A stretch of DNA of 64,000 nucleotides from contig NC_133790.1 in NCBI RefSeq assembly GCF_003597395.2, positions 19,225,410-19,289,409 of the forward strand. The letters are read 5' to 3'. How positions within the stretch are numbered: the first letter of the stretch is position 1; every line of letters begins with the position of its first letter. Position numbers and translations under genes: made by a program. Below the pieces are notes generated by a model. It was not told where the DNA came from, did not search any database, and was given only the letters and a program-made list of their open reading frames with translations. Source of the stretch: Chelonoidis abingdonii (taxonomy: Eukaryota > Chordata > Testudines > Testudinidae). This document shows positions 45,201 to 54,500 of the stretch, piece after piece.

Positions 45201-48200
45201 ACCCCTTTGGCATGTAACCAGGCAGCTAATCTGAGTCACTGCTTGCCCATGCTCCCCTCAGCTATAGCTCGAGCTGCGCTAGTGTGTCTCTCCCCGGTCT
45301 GGGAAGCACGCTCCCAGCGGCATTCAGACGTATCCTGAGTGGCAATCAGCACACATGTTTGTGTGCCGTCCTAGGAAGCCAGCCCATAAGGAGCAGGCAT
45401 AGAGGCCTTATGGGCGGCTTCTGGCTCCAGCCGCAGGGAAGGGACCAGGCCTGGCCATTTTCCAAGGTGGGCCTAGGAGCTGGTAAGGGGGAAGTGTGGT
45501 AGTGGCTGGTGCATGGCTTGGAAGGGAGTTGGGGCATTTCTTGGTGTGGCATAGCAGCCCCAGGGCCCAGTGTGGTAATGCCAGGGCCTCCTGCTGCTGT
45601 TCCACTGACTGTCTGTCTGGCTCCTGAGTTCTCACAGCTCCGTGCCAACTCACGACTTTGGGCTAATTAAGGGATGCAATCAAAGCTGTAGCTTGGAGCA
45701 GTGGGGCTGGAATACAGCAGAACCCTCTGCACCTCCACCCTTGGCCTCAGCTCCTGTCACGCAACGGCTGCAGCGGTTGTCGCACCCAATCTGTGCTACC
45801 TTATCGCTCACTGGAGCAGTTGCCGTTCCAATACTTCTTAAAGGCGTTCTGTTTCTCTTTGGTTTCACCCCAGCAGGAGCTCCCAGAACGGAATTGTTTG
45901 CACCCTACAGGTCACTCTGTGAGCCACACGTCCAAACCCAAGAGAACAGAGGCGTTTGCATTTTGATTGATGTCAGAAGTGGTTTAAATGTGCAAAAACA
46001 CCCTCACGACAAAGCTCCTGTGAAATCTGGGGGAAGATGGTTGCATTTAAAATGGTCATTTTTGGGAGCAGTTTCCCAATTCTCATGCAGTGAAAATCGC
46101 CTTGCTGTCCTCCATGGCTCCATCCCCACCGTGGGAGCTGTGTTGCTGCACTGTCTCCTTCCTGAAATTCCCTTGGATGAGTGTTTGAAACCTTCAGTTG
46201 GAGCAGAAAGTGGGAATACAGCTGCTGCTTTCCTGTTCCAGCTAGGCCTAGGCAACAGCAGCTGTCACTTGCGCCTCCTCCCAGGTGTGCATGTCCCTGA
46301 TGTTTTTACCTGCAGAATCTCATGGCACTTTCTTTTGCAGCCGTGGCAGCTGGTGTGCTTTGAAGGGAGGGTGTGCAGGGAGAAAACTCTGGGTGCTGAC
46401 ATACAGGAATCCAGCAGCTCTGTGTACTTGGGTGCCTGGGCTGCCACTCTGAGCGGAGAGACCACAGCAACAGGAGGGGTTCTTCCATCCCTGTAGTAAA
46501 TCCACCTCCCCAAGAGGGAGTAGCTCAGTTGACGGAATAATTCTTCCATTGGCCTAGTGGTTGGCTTAATTACATCACACAGGGCACAAACTTTTTCACA
46601 GCCTCGAGTGATGTAATTAAGCCGATTGAATTGTCTAGTGTTGAACAGCCCAGGATAAGTGGTGAGAGATGGATGGGAGAACTGGCCAAGCCCATAAACA
46701 GTAGAGGGGTTTCTAGACGAGTCTGGACACCAAAGCCTGAGGAGGAGTACGGAGATCAGGCCTGAGGAGCGCAGATGAGCTGATGCTGAACAGGAGACTC
46801 AGGGCACCATTGCAGTTAAGACTACATGGGTAGATGCTGCCAAGACAAACCATAGAACATGGGCAGGATGGGCTGAAAATCAGATGGCTTCTTTTCACAA
46901 CAGTCCCAGAGACGGAGCCACTGAGGGAAGAAGGCAGCATGCAGCCAGGCGGTCCCTCTGCCCAAGAAACTGGGTATGCATGCTGGTGACAGCAGGGAGC
47001 CAATGGGTTATGAATCCCAAATGTACCTCAGATATTTTAAATGTGGCAGATGGAAAATGCTCCCAACTGGCCCCCTCCCCTCCCCACCTACCTGGCCCAG
47101 CAGCCATTTGCAGAGAGAACATGCTGCCTGCTGCAGGGCCACAGGGAAGAGGCAGACTAGCATGCAGGAGAGTTAGGAGCACTGGCTGTGAGGTCGGCCA
47201 GCCCCACTGACTTTTTTCTACTTCCCCTGCAAGCAGGAAATCATCCCAGTTGCCCCCGAGGAGCAAGGGACACATTTCTGATCAATAGGGCCTCCCTCAA
47301 CCAGTCAGGTGACCCCACCGCCACGCTGCACAGCAAAAGGAATCTCCATAACATGCTCTTGTCCAGATGGGCCCCTGCTGCGGATTTCTCCTTCCCTGGA
47401 AGTACGATGACCCCAGGTGGAGACACAAGCTAGAAACTGCTCCTGGTGCCCCTTGCAGGCAGGCTCCCTGGCACTGCCAGTGGTGAGGAGGAGGGGAAGA
47501 AGGGATGAGGACAGACAGGCTACACACTTCAGAGCAAAGTTGACTGCACCGCTGGGGATATCGGGGTCTGTGCTTTCCCAAAGGCAGGGGGAGGGGAAGT
47601 TCTGATCTGAAGCAATCCCCTTAAGTCAGCCAGTGCATTGCGGTTGCTTTACAGCTGTCTGCTTGCCAAGCCGCCGCCTCCTCCTCCAAGGGGCCTTCAG
47701 GGTTTTGTTTTTTCCCCCTTCTGTTTGAAGAGGTGATTGAGGCTCAGATAAGCTCAGCTGATGGGGATGACCAGGAAAGGAACATCGGCCAGACAAGTAA
47801 CCGCAGCCAGTCGAGGGGCAGAACGATGGTAAACATTTATGAATGCCACGGCGAGGGATGAATCTCTAATAGTTATCCTGCCCCTAAGCAGCTCTCTGCT
47901 GAAGCAGTTACTTACAGAGACAGTAGCTAAACCAGGGCATCTCTCTAGACCCATTTTACACAAGGAAACTCGGCATTGTAGGGGCTCTAGGCAACATTTG
48001 TTTTCCCCAATTCAGGGCTTGCTTTGGCCTGGGGCACAAATTTAGAGCAACTGGTCAGCTATTCTGGGGCTGGCTGTGCCTGGTCACTCCTCCTCCCGCA
48101 CGGCACTGAAAGCGGCAATGAGTTGGCTGTGGCCCATTGGAGCCACCTCAGCGCCAGCAGAGGGGAGCTGGCAATTTCTGCATCTCCTTATGGTAATTCA

Positions 48201-50137
48201 GCATCCTAGGCATGACTGTGGGACAACTGATGGGGGGAAGCTCATGCCAGATACAATCCCAGGGCAGAACTTTTCCTTTTGCAGGGACATGTGGTGAGGT
48301 TCAGAGGCGGCAGCAGGATTTGGGTGACCATCCTGCCTTGGGATTTCTCGTTCAGTGGCAAGGCTGCTACCAGGTTGCTTTTAGCATCAAGATGTTGCTA
48401 GTGGAGGATTTGTGTGAGAGCCTCTTGGAGTCTGTGCCCATAGAGTACTGATCCTGGTTGGATTATTCAAGCAGCTGGTTTAAAGTCTGGGGATTTCAGG
48501 GAGGTCAGATAGTGATAGGAGAGTGTGCACTGGGCCTGTTGCTGACATGTTCGGTCTCTAGGCAAATGGAGCATTTCCCCAGCAAATGCAAACCTCTCTT
48601 CTCAGCACAGGCCACCCCCGCCCCTGTGGGAGCAGAAACCCATTGCAGAGGGGTGTTGGCATCCTGGCTAATTCTCTCCCTCTCCCTTTCCAGTTACTGC
48701 GTCTATTTCCGCCTGAAGCAGGTGAGAGCCGCCTGCCGCCTGCACTTGTGGAGCAGCCAGCTGATGAGAGAGAGGCGAGTCTGTGTGGAGTGCCGACCGG
48801 ACGCTGTGGGCAGCGGGGCCCGATGCAAGGGGGACGGGCTGGAGGGAGCCAGGTAAGTGGCTGAGGAGTGATGATGTTACTCAGCCAGCTTAGCCCAAAG
48901 GACTGTCAGTGTTACTGAGGAAGGATTTTGTCCTTTATTTGGTTTATTTCCTGCCCCACTTTGTGTCTGACTGGGAAGCCCCGAAGCCTGGTGCCAGAAT
49001 CACCTTTGGGGAGAGTGAGCAGAGAGTGAGCAGACACATCCCCTGTGTCCTGTGCCTGCCCTAGTCCTGCCCACTGGGTTTGGGCAGCGTTAGGCTCCTT
49101 GCAGAGTGGCCAGCTGCACTGTCCTGCCAAAGGGCTGGCGTGTGCTCCCTGCAAACCCCAGCTCCTCCTGCCAGGGGGCTACATTTGCAGCAGCATGTGC
49201 CCGAGCCACCTACAAAGGACAGGCTGCTGGCGGGATGCGGGATGCATAAAGCAGAGGGAAGGCTTGTGAAGTGAGGCGGGATCCCCTGGAGGCAGGGGCA
49301 GGGCAATGCTATACAGGACCTGGGAGACTAAGACAAGATGTTAAGCTGGACCTGGAGAGCAGAAGGGAACCGGGCGGCATTTGAAGAGGGGGGGCAATGA
49401 CCTAGACTGAGCAGCATGCAAGGACAGTGCTGCTCTCAACAGCCCAGGGCATGGGGTGGGAGGGTCTTCATAGACCTTCCCTTCCCTACAGAGAACTGAG
49501 GCAGCGCTCCCCAGGCCAAGTAGAGCTGAATGCAGTTTATGTCCCCTGGATCCTGTCCATGCCGCTTGGCACCCCAGGGCTGCAATAGCTGGAATCCCAG
49601 CGGCTGTTCTGGCCCGTGTTGTGCTGTGTGGGAATCAGTGTTGCCAACTCTAGTGTTTTAATCGTGAGTTTTATACTATCTGGTAGTTTCCTCAAAACCT
49701 GGAGTCATGTGATCCCACAAGATTCTTAGCTTTCACCCAGAAAAATACACTTCGGACCTTCATTTTTGCAGAGAAAAGCTGAAAATGTGACGTGCTTGAA
49801 AACCAGAAGGCAAATAAAAAGAACCATAAACTTATTAATTTTTACAAGCTTCTTATTTTTGAGCCAGTGATTTGGGGCGGGGGTGGGAGGTGGCTCATGA
49901 TTTTTGAACATCTGGGGTTGGCAATGCTGGGAGCTCCACTCACAGGCCACCCTTGCTCATGGAGCTGTGGTGGATTCTATGAGATGGAAGATTAACCCAG
50001 TCCTGCTCCTGGGCTGTGCTTCCAATTTCAGGACGTTCTGGACTGCTACCTCCATTGCTGGGTGCCAGGGTTCGTGGATCCAGGAGTCTCTGCATGAGAA
50101 CTGTGTGTGTCCTCCGCTGTCACTCATCTTTGTGTAA
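17973..50137 (+). CDS. SBSPON-like: SBSPON-like secreted protein (somatomedin B + TSP1), complete, 5 exons
   Basis: Exons 17973-18216, 30635-30817, 32968-33058, 48694-48852 and 50032-50137 join in frame (phases 1, 1, 2, 2; 783 nt) into 260 residues. Order: signal peptide (about 1-30, core WLLCWGWLL), somatomedin-B domain (32-78, ten cysteines), thrombospondin type-1 repeat (85-138), a basic linker from exon 3 (143-173), and a C-terminal region with eight cysteines (175-252). Human SBSPON is about 264 residues with the same order and cysteine pattern, including the C-terminal motif CQGSW (CQGTW in human). Identity outside cysteines looks modest, and SBSPON itself is not next to SLC25A1 in human, so I read this as a paralogue. 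Role: probably extracellular matrix; activity unknown. The start was chosen for its good Kozak context (G at -3 and +4). Confidence 0.92.
20115..20290. repeat. Diverged repeat joined to a MIR-type SINE fragment
   Basis: The first part (20115-20178) belongs to the GGCCAGATTTTCAAA-like family ('CTTTTGAAAATTGGACTTAG'). The second part (about 20190-20290) carries 'GTGACTTGCCCAGGGTCACA', the antisense of the MIR core. Confidence 0.5.
25674..25800. mobile_element. Short inverted-repeat element (MITE-like)
   Basis: The left end is TAGGGTGACCAGATGTCC. The right end on the reverse strand is TAGGCTGACCAGACAGC. The 127-bp interior is non-coding ('ATAGGGACAGTCCCGATATT', 'TCCTATATAGGCTCCTATTA'). I recognise it as a high-copy turtle repeat. 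A clear target duplication longer than TA is not visible, so its superfamily is uncertain. Confidence 0.65.
27147..27200. repeat. Long G-run low-complexity tract
   Basis: Runs of 16, 8 and 15 or more G residues are separated by single C or short GTGTGCCCCCCC breaks. Such DNA can form G-quadruplexes and is also a common site of sequencing or assembly error. The small frames through it are artefacts of composition. Confidence 0.85.
27735..27830 (+). repeat. Ancient LINE (L3/CR1-type) 3' tail
   Basis: 'TTTGTACAGCACCTAGCAC' followed by 'GGTATAAATGTTTTATGATG' resembles the conserved 3' end of L3/CR1-type LINEs found across amniotes. Diverged. Confidence 0.4.
28797..28985. repeat. Turtle interspersed repeat, family uncertain
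   Basis: The phrases 'CCAGAGGATTCAGGGGGCC', 'GGGGCAAAGCAATTTCGGGG' and 'CTATAGAATACTATATTCTC' are familiar from high-copy turtle repeats. A 13-base A run divides it. No clear termini were seen. Confidence 0.4.
30635..30817 (+). CDS. SBSPON-like: SBSPON-like exon 2: thrombospondin type-1 repeat
   Basis: The exon enters and leaves in phase 1 (donor CTCAAG|gtaaag). It encodes HCVVGLWGPWSECSSLCG, then EDRTRQVTIPPRNGGTPCP and a final CFGENPAC. WGPW is a WxxW C-mannosylation motif. The CSSLCG segment lacks the Ser/Thr directly before the second cysteine that POFUT2 O-fucosylation normally needs. The acceptor is a TAGCAG tandem: starting at 30632 instead of 30635 adds one alanine without shifting the frame. 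Confidence 0.94.
31285..31505 (-). repeat. MIR-type SINE
   Basis: This contains 'TTTTATAGATGGGGAAACTG', 'AGGCACAGAG' and 'GTGACTTGCC', the antisense MIR core, and ends in tRNA-like head sequence 'GTGCTCTATCCACTAGGC'. It is in intron 2. Confidence 0.75.
31741..31945 (-). repeat. MIR-type SINE
   Basis: 'AAGTGCCTTGCCCCGGGTCA', 'GCAGAGCAGGGACTCGACC' and 'CTAATGCTCTAGCCACTGG' follow the antisense MIR consensus order. It is in intron 2. Confidence 0.7.
32470..32690 (+). repeat. MIR-type SINE
   Basis: It starts with a tRNA-like head ('GTTAGTGGTTAGAGCAGGGG'), then 'TTCTGCCACTGATTAACTGT', 'TGCCTCAGTTTCCCCATATG' and the tail 'AATGTGCTTTGAGATTTGCC'. It is close to full length and ends about 280 bases before exon 3. 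Confidence 0.78.
32968..33058 (+). CDS. SBSPON-like: SBSPON-like exon 3: basic linker
   Basis: The acceptor is ttgacag|AGGTG; the exon enters in phase 1 and leaves in phase 2. It encodes EVAKILPDSFKRDFKDPWRR and then PHMLVKEKQPS, a basic cysteine-free linker between the TSP1 repeat and the C-terminal region. The donor region reads CCAAG|gtag|gtgag: only the first GT keeps the frame, because using the second adds an in-frame TAG stop. This is the weakest exon by homology but the phase fits exactly. Confidence 0.8.
33860..34287 (+). mobile_element. CR1 LINE, 3'-terminal fragment
   Basis: 'CAGAGCAACAAAAATAATCC', 'GGTTACCTAAGGAGGTGGTG', 'CCAGGTCCCTTCCACCCTAC' and the tail TTCTGTGATTCTATG are in CR1 sense order. 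It is diverged from the copy at 36490 and so from another subfamily. Confidence 0.85.
35280..36060 (+). mobile_element. CR1 LINE, reverse-transcriptase fragment
   Basis: In + frames the fragment encodes a FADDTKLF reverse-transcriptase active-site block (about 35570-35600), the downstream 'WQMKFN' thumb-type sequence and the later 'VRAHLEYCVQIWSPH' block. Frameshifts and an in-frame stop near 35655 break it. It ends abruptly where the Penelope-like sequence begins. Confidence 0.85.
36245..36484. repeat. Left copy of duplicated Penelope segment
   Basis: About 235 bases, starting 'CTGATGTATTAGGTCC' and ending 'GGTTGTAGATTCTTTC'. They align along their length with 37189-37422, with frequent small indels. 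The copy stops where the CR1 begins. Confidence 0.8.
36490..37188 (+). mobile_element. CR1 LINE 3' fragment inserted in the Penelope-like element
   Basis: It begins near 'GCAGAAAAGGACCTAGGG' and proceeds through 'GTGAGGCCTCATCTGGAGTA', 'AGGAAAACTTTTTCACTCAG' and 'GGGGGTTGGACTAGATGACC' to a TTCTATGATTTCTATGAT tail. It carries many one-base indels relative to the CR1 pattern. It is flanked on both sides by copies of the same Penelope segment (36245-36484 and 37189-37422). Confidence 0.9.
37189..37422. repeat. Right copy of duplicated Penelope segment
   Basis: It starts immediately after the CR1 tail with 'CTGAGATGTGATTAGGTCC' and matches the left copy through 'CAGGATAGGTTGTAGATC'. It then continues into the rest of the Penelope linker and RT. 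Confidence 0.8.
38375..38625 (+). repeat. MIR-type SINE
   Basis: 'CGGACTCTGCCACTGATTCA', 'CCTCTGTTTCCCCACCTGTG' and 'GTAATGGGGATAGTGTTATT' are in MIR order, with the tail to 'GGCTCTATAGAAAGG'. Confidence 0.75.
38757..38945 (+). repeat. MIR-type SINE
   Basis: It starts with the tRNA-like head 'GGTGCTGTGGCCTAGTGG', then 'CCCAGCTCTGCCACTAGTCT' and 'TCCCCACCTGTAAAACCAGG'. It lies head to tail with the previous MIR, about 130 bases apart. Confidence 0.75.
40710..40826. repeat. Left subterminal CAGCGCTG array of the Harbinger element
   Basis: The 8-bp palindrome CAGCGCTG starts at 40710, 40753, 40785 and 40819. The second and third copies are followed by an identical CAGTGTGTCCACACT, forming a short tandem repeat of about 32 bp. 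Candidate transposase binding sites (inference). Confidence 0.8.
41019..42138 (+). pseudogene. Harbinger transposase (HARBI1-like DDE nuclease), broken
   Basis: Frames in order encode MEPELLKMLLMECCQHIRLA and an acidic stretch (41019-41174), then RMRKATFLGLCAELAPTLRR, LSVEKRVAIAVWKLATPDSY and QFGVGKSTVG (41205-41531), which form the N-terminal helix-turn-helix-like part. The DDE catalytic blocks follow: a GGAIDGTH-type block near 41595, ILGDPAYPLMPWLMKPY (41850-41900) and MTVECVF/GRLKGRW (about 41958-42000). At least three frame breaks separate them, near 41170, near 41530-41620 and at the extra T near 41977. Not functional as it stands. Confidence 0.9.
43873..44061. repeat. GC-rich minisatellite inside the Harbinger element
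   Basis: About five to six copies of a unit near 28-30 bp built on CCGGAGCTCCGGCAAGCCCC followed by GCTCTCCC. Some copies vary to GGAGCGCGGC. The CCGGAGCTCCGG core is itself palindromic. Open frames through it are repetitive and not evidence of a protein. Confidence 0.85.
44189..44338. repeat. Right subterminal CAGCGCTG array of the Harbinger element
   Basis: CAGCGCTG starts at 44189, 44203, 44247, 44269 and 44311, with a one-base variant CAGTGCTG at 44331. An internal copy of the terminus-like AAGTGTAGACACC lies at about 44288. This mirrors the left array and supports these ends as a pair. Confidence 0.8.
46460..46652. mobile_element. Palindromic MITE fragment
   Basis: A perfect 16-bp inverted repeat GGCTTAATTACATCAC (46563-46578) and GTGATGTAATTAAGCC (46608-46623) surrounds a 29-base loop. 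It is preceded by 'AAATCCACCTCCCCAAGAGG'. I recognise this as a high-copy turtle MITE type. The outer ends are unclear, so the limits are approximate. Confidence 0.65.
48694..48852 (+). CDS. SBSPON-like: SBSPON-like exon 4: C-terminal cysteine-rich region
   Basis: The acceptor is ctttccag|TTACTG and the donor GCCAG|gtaagt; phase 2 at both ends. It encodes SYCVYFRLKQVRAACRLHLW, then ERRVCVECRPDAVGSGARC and KGDGLEGA. This aligns with SBSPON's YC...HC...VCVDC...RC.GDGL pattern, with all five cysteines of that part kept (C175, C187, C203, C206, C217). Confidence 0.95.
49636..49929. mobile_element. Probable non-autonomous hAT element in intron 4
   Basis: The left end is CAGTGTTGCCAACTCTAG. The right end on the reverse strand is CAGCATTGCCAACCCCAG. 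The interior is A/T-rich and non-coding. Adjacent octamers do not match, so the target duplication is lost or the ends are slightly off. It ends about 100 bases before the exon 5 acceptor. Confidence 0.6.
50032..50137 (+). CDS. SBSPON-like: SBSPON-like exon 5 with stop codon
   Basis: The acceptor is aatttcag|GACG; it enters in phase 2. It encodes RTFWTATSIAGCQGSWIQES and then LHENCVCPPLSLIFV, stop TAA at 50135-50137. The last three cysteines (C237, C250, C252) and the hydrophobic LIFV end match the SBSPON C terminus (FIFI in human). Confidence 0.94.
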
Positions 50138-51017
50138 CCTTCTGTCAACCTGGGTCATGAACTTTCAAGGAGAAGGGGAGAGTGACCGATTGAAGCTGAT
50201 GACCCAGCCTTTTCTGGTTATCACTAGAAAGCAGGCAGAAGAAGTGAAGGGCAGACCTCCTCTGAATGAAGTTCTTGCTACACTTTTTACCTCGTATCAC
50301 TTTCATTAGAAACTCTCACTTCCTATGAAATTTATATTTTTGGCCACATACCTATGTATTGCTTGAAAACACAAGCCTATCTTTGTTCTTTTGAACTTTA
50401 TATTGCTGAAACCTTGCTACCTACCTCCAGCACTGCAGCTAGAATGGAAGACCACTCTTCTTCTGCGTGTCCCATTATTTTGCAGATTTTAACAACAAAA
50501 GAAAAGAAGAAAATTGCAATAACCCTATTTAAAAAAACATTTCTTTAAAAAGAGAAGAAATTTATTAGAACCCCAGCACCAAAGTTAATGATGGACGAAT
50601 ATTGGAATGAGGCCAAATCTGAGAGAGGAAGTGATGTCATGGCTATTTGGAATGACATGGGACATGTCAGTTAGCTGTGGAACTGTTTCCAAAAAAAAAA
50701 CCAAGTCTTTCGACTGCTTTTTGAAAGGAATGTGTGAATGGCCAAAGTCTTAAAAGATGCAACTTTTCTTCTCTGTGCTTCCGAGCTTTTACAGTTGATT
50801 GTGTTGCTTTTCTGTTGATACTTGAGTGATTCAAACAGGATGGTGTATTACATGTCATTCAATCTCCTCAAGATCAGAGTAAAGGCAGTGACAAATCTGC
50901 ACTTCTGTCTTGGGGAAAAGTCCAGAAAATAGCGTAAGAGTTTTTTTTCTCCACTTGTTGTTTGTAATGCTTTAACATGAGTGATATAATATATCTAAAA
51001 ATATGAGCTCGCTCTTG

Positions 51018-51037
51018 CGCTCTCTCTCTCTCTCTGC
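51018..51037. repeat. CT dinucleotide microsatellite
   Basis: About nine CT units in a row. Confidence 0.85.
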
Positions 51038-51592
51038 CACAGTAAAATATCTCAGCCACACTTGCACCCCATTTTTCAGATGACAGTAACACACAGTTCA
51101 GGACCTTCAAGCTTTCTATTTATTGAATAGGGTTAGACTTCAGTGCACTTTGGTCTTGAGTTTTCTGAAGCCCTTGGAATAGCCACCCCCTAATCTGAGG
51201 ACTTTAAAAAGCAAGAGGAAAATGGTTAATGCTTTTTTGATGGTGGATCATGTCCCAGAGACCTGGGGACTTTGGAATAACTGCAACTGACAACTACTTT
51301 GCTTAATGTCTGGAAAAACAGTCTAGGATAGTTTTGGTTCCTAGGTTGTATGTGATCACGTGATGACATACAGAATCCTGAGGCTACTCTCCCAGGTCAG
51401 ACTGCAGGTGATTTTCCCGCTTCTACACTGTGTTTCCTTGGGCCTCTTCCTGATGTGGTTCCCTCCACTCTGTGGGCTTCTCCCATGGCATCGTTATTCC
51501 CCACGGCATGCTGTGCTTGCTCCTTCCAAAGGAACTTCAGTCCAAAAGTTGGTTTTTTGCAAATTACATTTAACATAGGTTATTAATTGAAC

Positions 51593-51598
51593 AATAAA
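51593..51598 (+). terminator. Candidate poly(A) signal of the SBSPON-like gene
   Basis: First AATAAA after the stop codon, 1.46 kb downstream. A second lies at 51760-51765. No strong GT-rich element follows either. Confidence 0.35.
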
Positions 51599-54500
51599 AC
51601 ATCTCCCAGTTGGGGAAGAGGCCATACAATCTGAAAAGCCGGAAGACTGACCATTATTCAGAGAGAATTCATTTATTAAACAAATTTGTTAGCTGCACCT
51701 TAGTTTATCCGTAGAAACACAGTTGGCCTTTTACAACCTCTGGTTTGGCTAAGGAGCACAATAAAGGCCTGATTCTGTGTGATGCTGAGCACCTGTAACT
51801 CTATAAATATCACAGGATTTGACTCTACAGGGCCTACCGTGTGCTTACTGAAGTCATTATAAAGGCTTCAGGGGGCTTTGGAACAGGCCCTGTGTCCATT
51901 CTTTGCTGTCCCTTCACTGCATCCGTTCTACATCCGATAAAATGATTAGATCTCCACTGGCTTTTTAGTGTAACAGAAACACTTTTGCAGTGGAATATTA
52001 TGCAAGGATCAGTGGTTCCTGCGTTAACAATCTGGGCCTCAGCTTTGCCTTGCTATTTATGTGGCAGTGAGACTGTTATCTGATGGCAATATTCCCTTTG
52101 TCTGTCCACTGATGTTATCTCTTCAGCATCTTCTGTTCCATTTGAGTTGATGGCTCCTGTATCCTCCTCTGTCATATTGTCTGTGTCCAATTCAGGGGCC
52201 ATGTTCTCCTTTTTCTAATGGAGTTGTGTATGCTGGTCAAATCTGTTCTCGGGAAGTCAGGTTCAAATCTCAGGTAAAACAAAACAAACCCACCTAGACA
52301 GCACATATGTACGTGCTCCAACCTGCCAGTTGGCTCCTTCATGGGTCCTTCATAGGAGCTCAGTCATATGGTCCAACTATCAAGCCCCTTCCCCCCCCTC
52401 CTCACCCACCTCTGTGTCCTGACATGACAGAAACTGAGCCTTCATGGATGTTATTCATAGGCAGAAATTGTTTTCAGTGAGGCCTAAGGGCATTAGACAC
52501 CAGTCTCCTGTTGACTTTCAGTGGGAGTTGAGCTCCTAACTCACTTGGCTCCATTGAAATCCCCAGCTATAGATGTTCAGGCCAAAGGAAAGATTATGAT
52601 CCAACCTTCTGCCTTATATCCAACCTCCTGCCTTATAAACGATCTCTACCAAATATCTTTTTTTTTTTTTTTAAGCACTGACCAATAGGCTCCTTGTTCT
52701 TTTACTGGCTTTTTCTGTTGCTCTAAACTCCACTGAGCTCCATATAGCACAAGAGCTTGTCACCATCTCTGTATGTACCAGAGCGCTGGCATTTGGAATT
52801 CATAGTGTTGCTCCCATGTCTTTTTCAATGAACACAATTCTGGAGTGAAACAATTTCCAGCTTTTAATATTGTAGTAATTGTTCTGAACCTTATCACTTC
52901 ATGTATCCACAGCCATATTCTGTGCTAGGTCTGCTGTTGTACAAAAACGTGTACTTGAGTTACTTTGAATAAAGACAGTAAAAACCTAAGGTTCGTGGTT
53001 GGATACATTTCACAAGATTAATATTCTTGACCATTATAATCCCTTTTCTTTCTAGGATAAAGATGGTACAGATCCTAGAGGACTCTGAGTTAGGAAAATA
53101 GTGTGTGTGAATTCAGGTTAACGTTGGATGTAAGGAAAATGCCAGTTTACTCCCATGACCCAACTATTCCATTATGTGGTTTTCTTAGAGACCATCTAAC
53201 TAGTCACTTAGTTGGTTCCTCACAAGTTCTTGACTTGTTTCTAAAACATAAGTATCCCACTCAGTCTGTAACATCATTTATTTCATAGCGTTCTACCACT
53301 CGAGCAGAGCAGAGACCTGCCTAGTCCAATAAAGTGCCTCTAGTAATGGTTTTTGCCTGAATTAAACTGAACACCCCTAAGGTTTTGATTAATCTCATTT
53401 AATTTACACTTAAGCCCTAGATCACCAAGCGGAAGTAATGCCTTTGGATAATCCCTTGTATTTCTCCGATGTTGCTTTGAGATGATGATTTCAAAGGGAG
53501 TGGAGATAGATACAAGGTGTGTTTGTTACACTGTAATTGAATTACAGTGGAACTGAAGTGTGGAATATAATCCCCCAAACCACCTTAAATTGGTCATATA
53601 TCGCCCCCACCCCTACCAATTTAATTTCTCATTAAAAGGAAAGGATGGGGGGTGAGAGGTGCGCATTTTATAGACGGACAACACAAATGCTTTGCCACAA
53701 ATATAGCTGTATTACACCTTTTCTAGGTAATATTACCATGATGGCAGTGTTGTGTATATAGAGAGGATGGACATAACTCCTCTAGCTTATCACAAATGTT
53801 TTTCTGAATTGGCCTATTTGCTTTGCCTTGGCACCCGTCTGTGACAATCAAGCTCCATTATGTAGCATTATCCTTTTTGCAACAGCTGTTGCTCTTAAAA
53901 GGGCATTTATACTGTCCATTCAGATTGTCAAGGTCTTGAAAATCTCCTAGTATCAGAAAATGAGGCATTAGGGGATACCCGTTTCCAAAGCACATTTAAG
54001 CTGTGTATTACTTCATCCCAAAATGGATTTACCCTCCAGTACGATCAAAGTGTGGGGAACCAATTACTGCCCAGACCCATTACAGCTCTTTCTGAGCAAC
54101 GTTCTCATTCTTTTTCATCCATTCTGGGGTCCAGACAGTCCTCATGTGACTCTTCTGCTGGATGACTTTGATCCGGGGATCATGCATAGGGTAGCACGCT
54201 GTACCTGTCTAGTGCTCCCTGGGGGCGAGGAGAGACGCTGCTCCTGTCTGAGCCCAGAGCACAGCTATGCTGTTTAGGGACTCTGCTCCTCACAGGGGGG
54301 TTAAAGTTTAAGCTAAAATGTTTGTATGCTTCTGCAGCTCCCGAGAAGCCTGTGTCAGGAGAGGGGTGGGGAAGAAATATACCAGCCCTTCTTTCTGAGC
54401 GGACCTGGTGGGGAAAGCTCTCAAGCTGTTTCCCCTGTCAGAAACCCCTTTTTCCAGGGGGCCAGGGAGCTCTGAGTTGTAGTCCTGCTCCTTCCAAGTG

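Larger units (their letters stand above)
33059..48693 (+). other. Intron 3 of the SBSPON-like gene (15.6 kb)
   Basis: It starts gtaggt and ends ccctttccag. It is the main transposon trap of the window: CR1 pieces at 33860, 35280 and 36490, a Penelope-like element (36062-38105), two MIRs, a PIF/Harbinger element (40685-44362) and a palindromic MITE near 46500. I saw no nested gene. The rest is unrecognised. Confidence 0.8.
50138..53335 (+). other. Candidate 3' UTR and flank of the SBSPON-like gene
   Basis: A/T-rich sequence without a recognisable exon. AATAAA occurs at 51593, 51760, 52968 and 53328. None is clearly better than the others, so the transcript end is not decided. A CT run lies at 51018-51037 and a diverged GGCCAGATTTTCAAA-like repeat at about 52488-52575. 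Confidence 0.45.
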
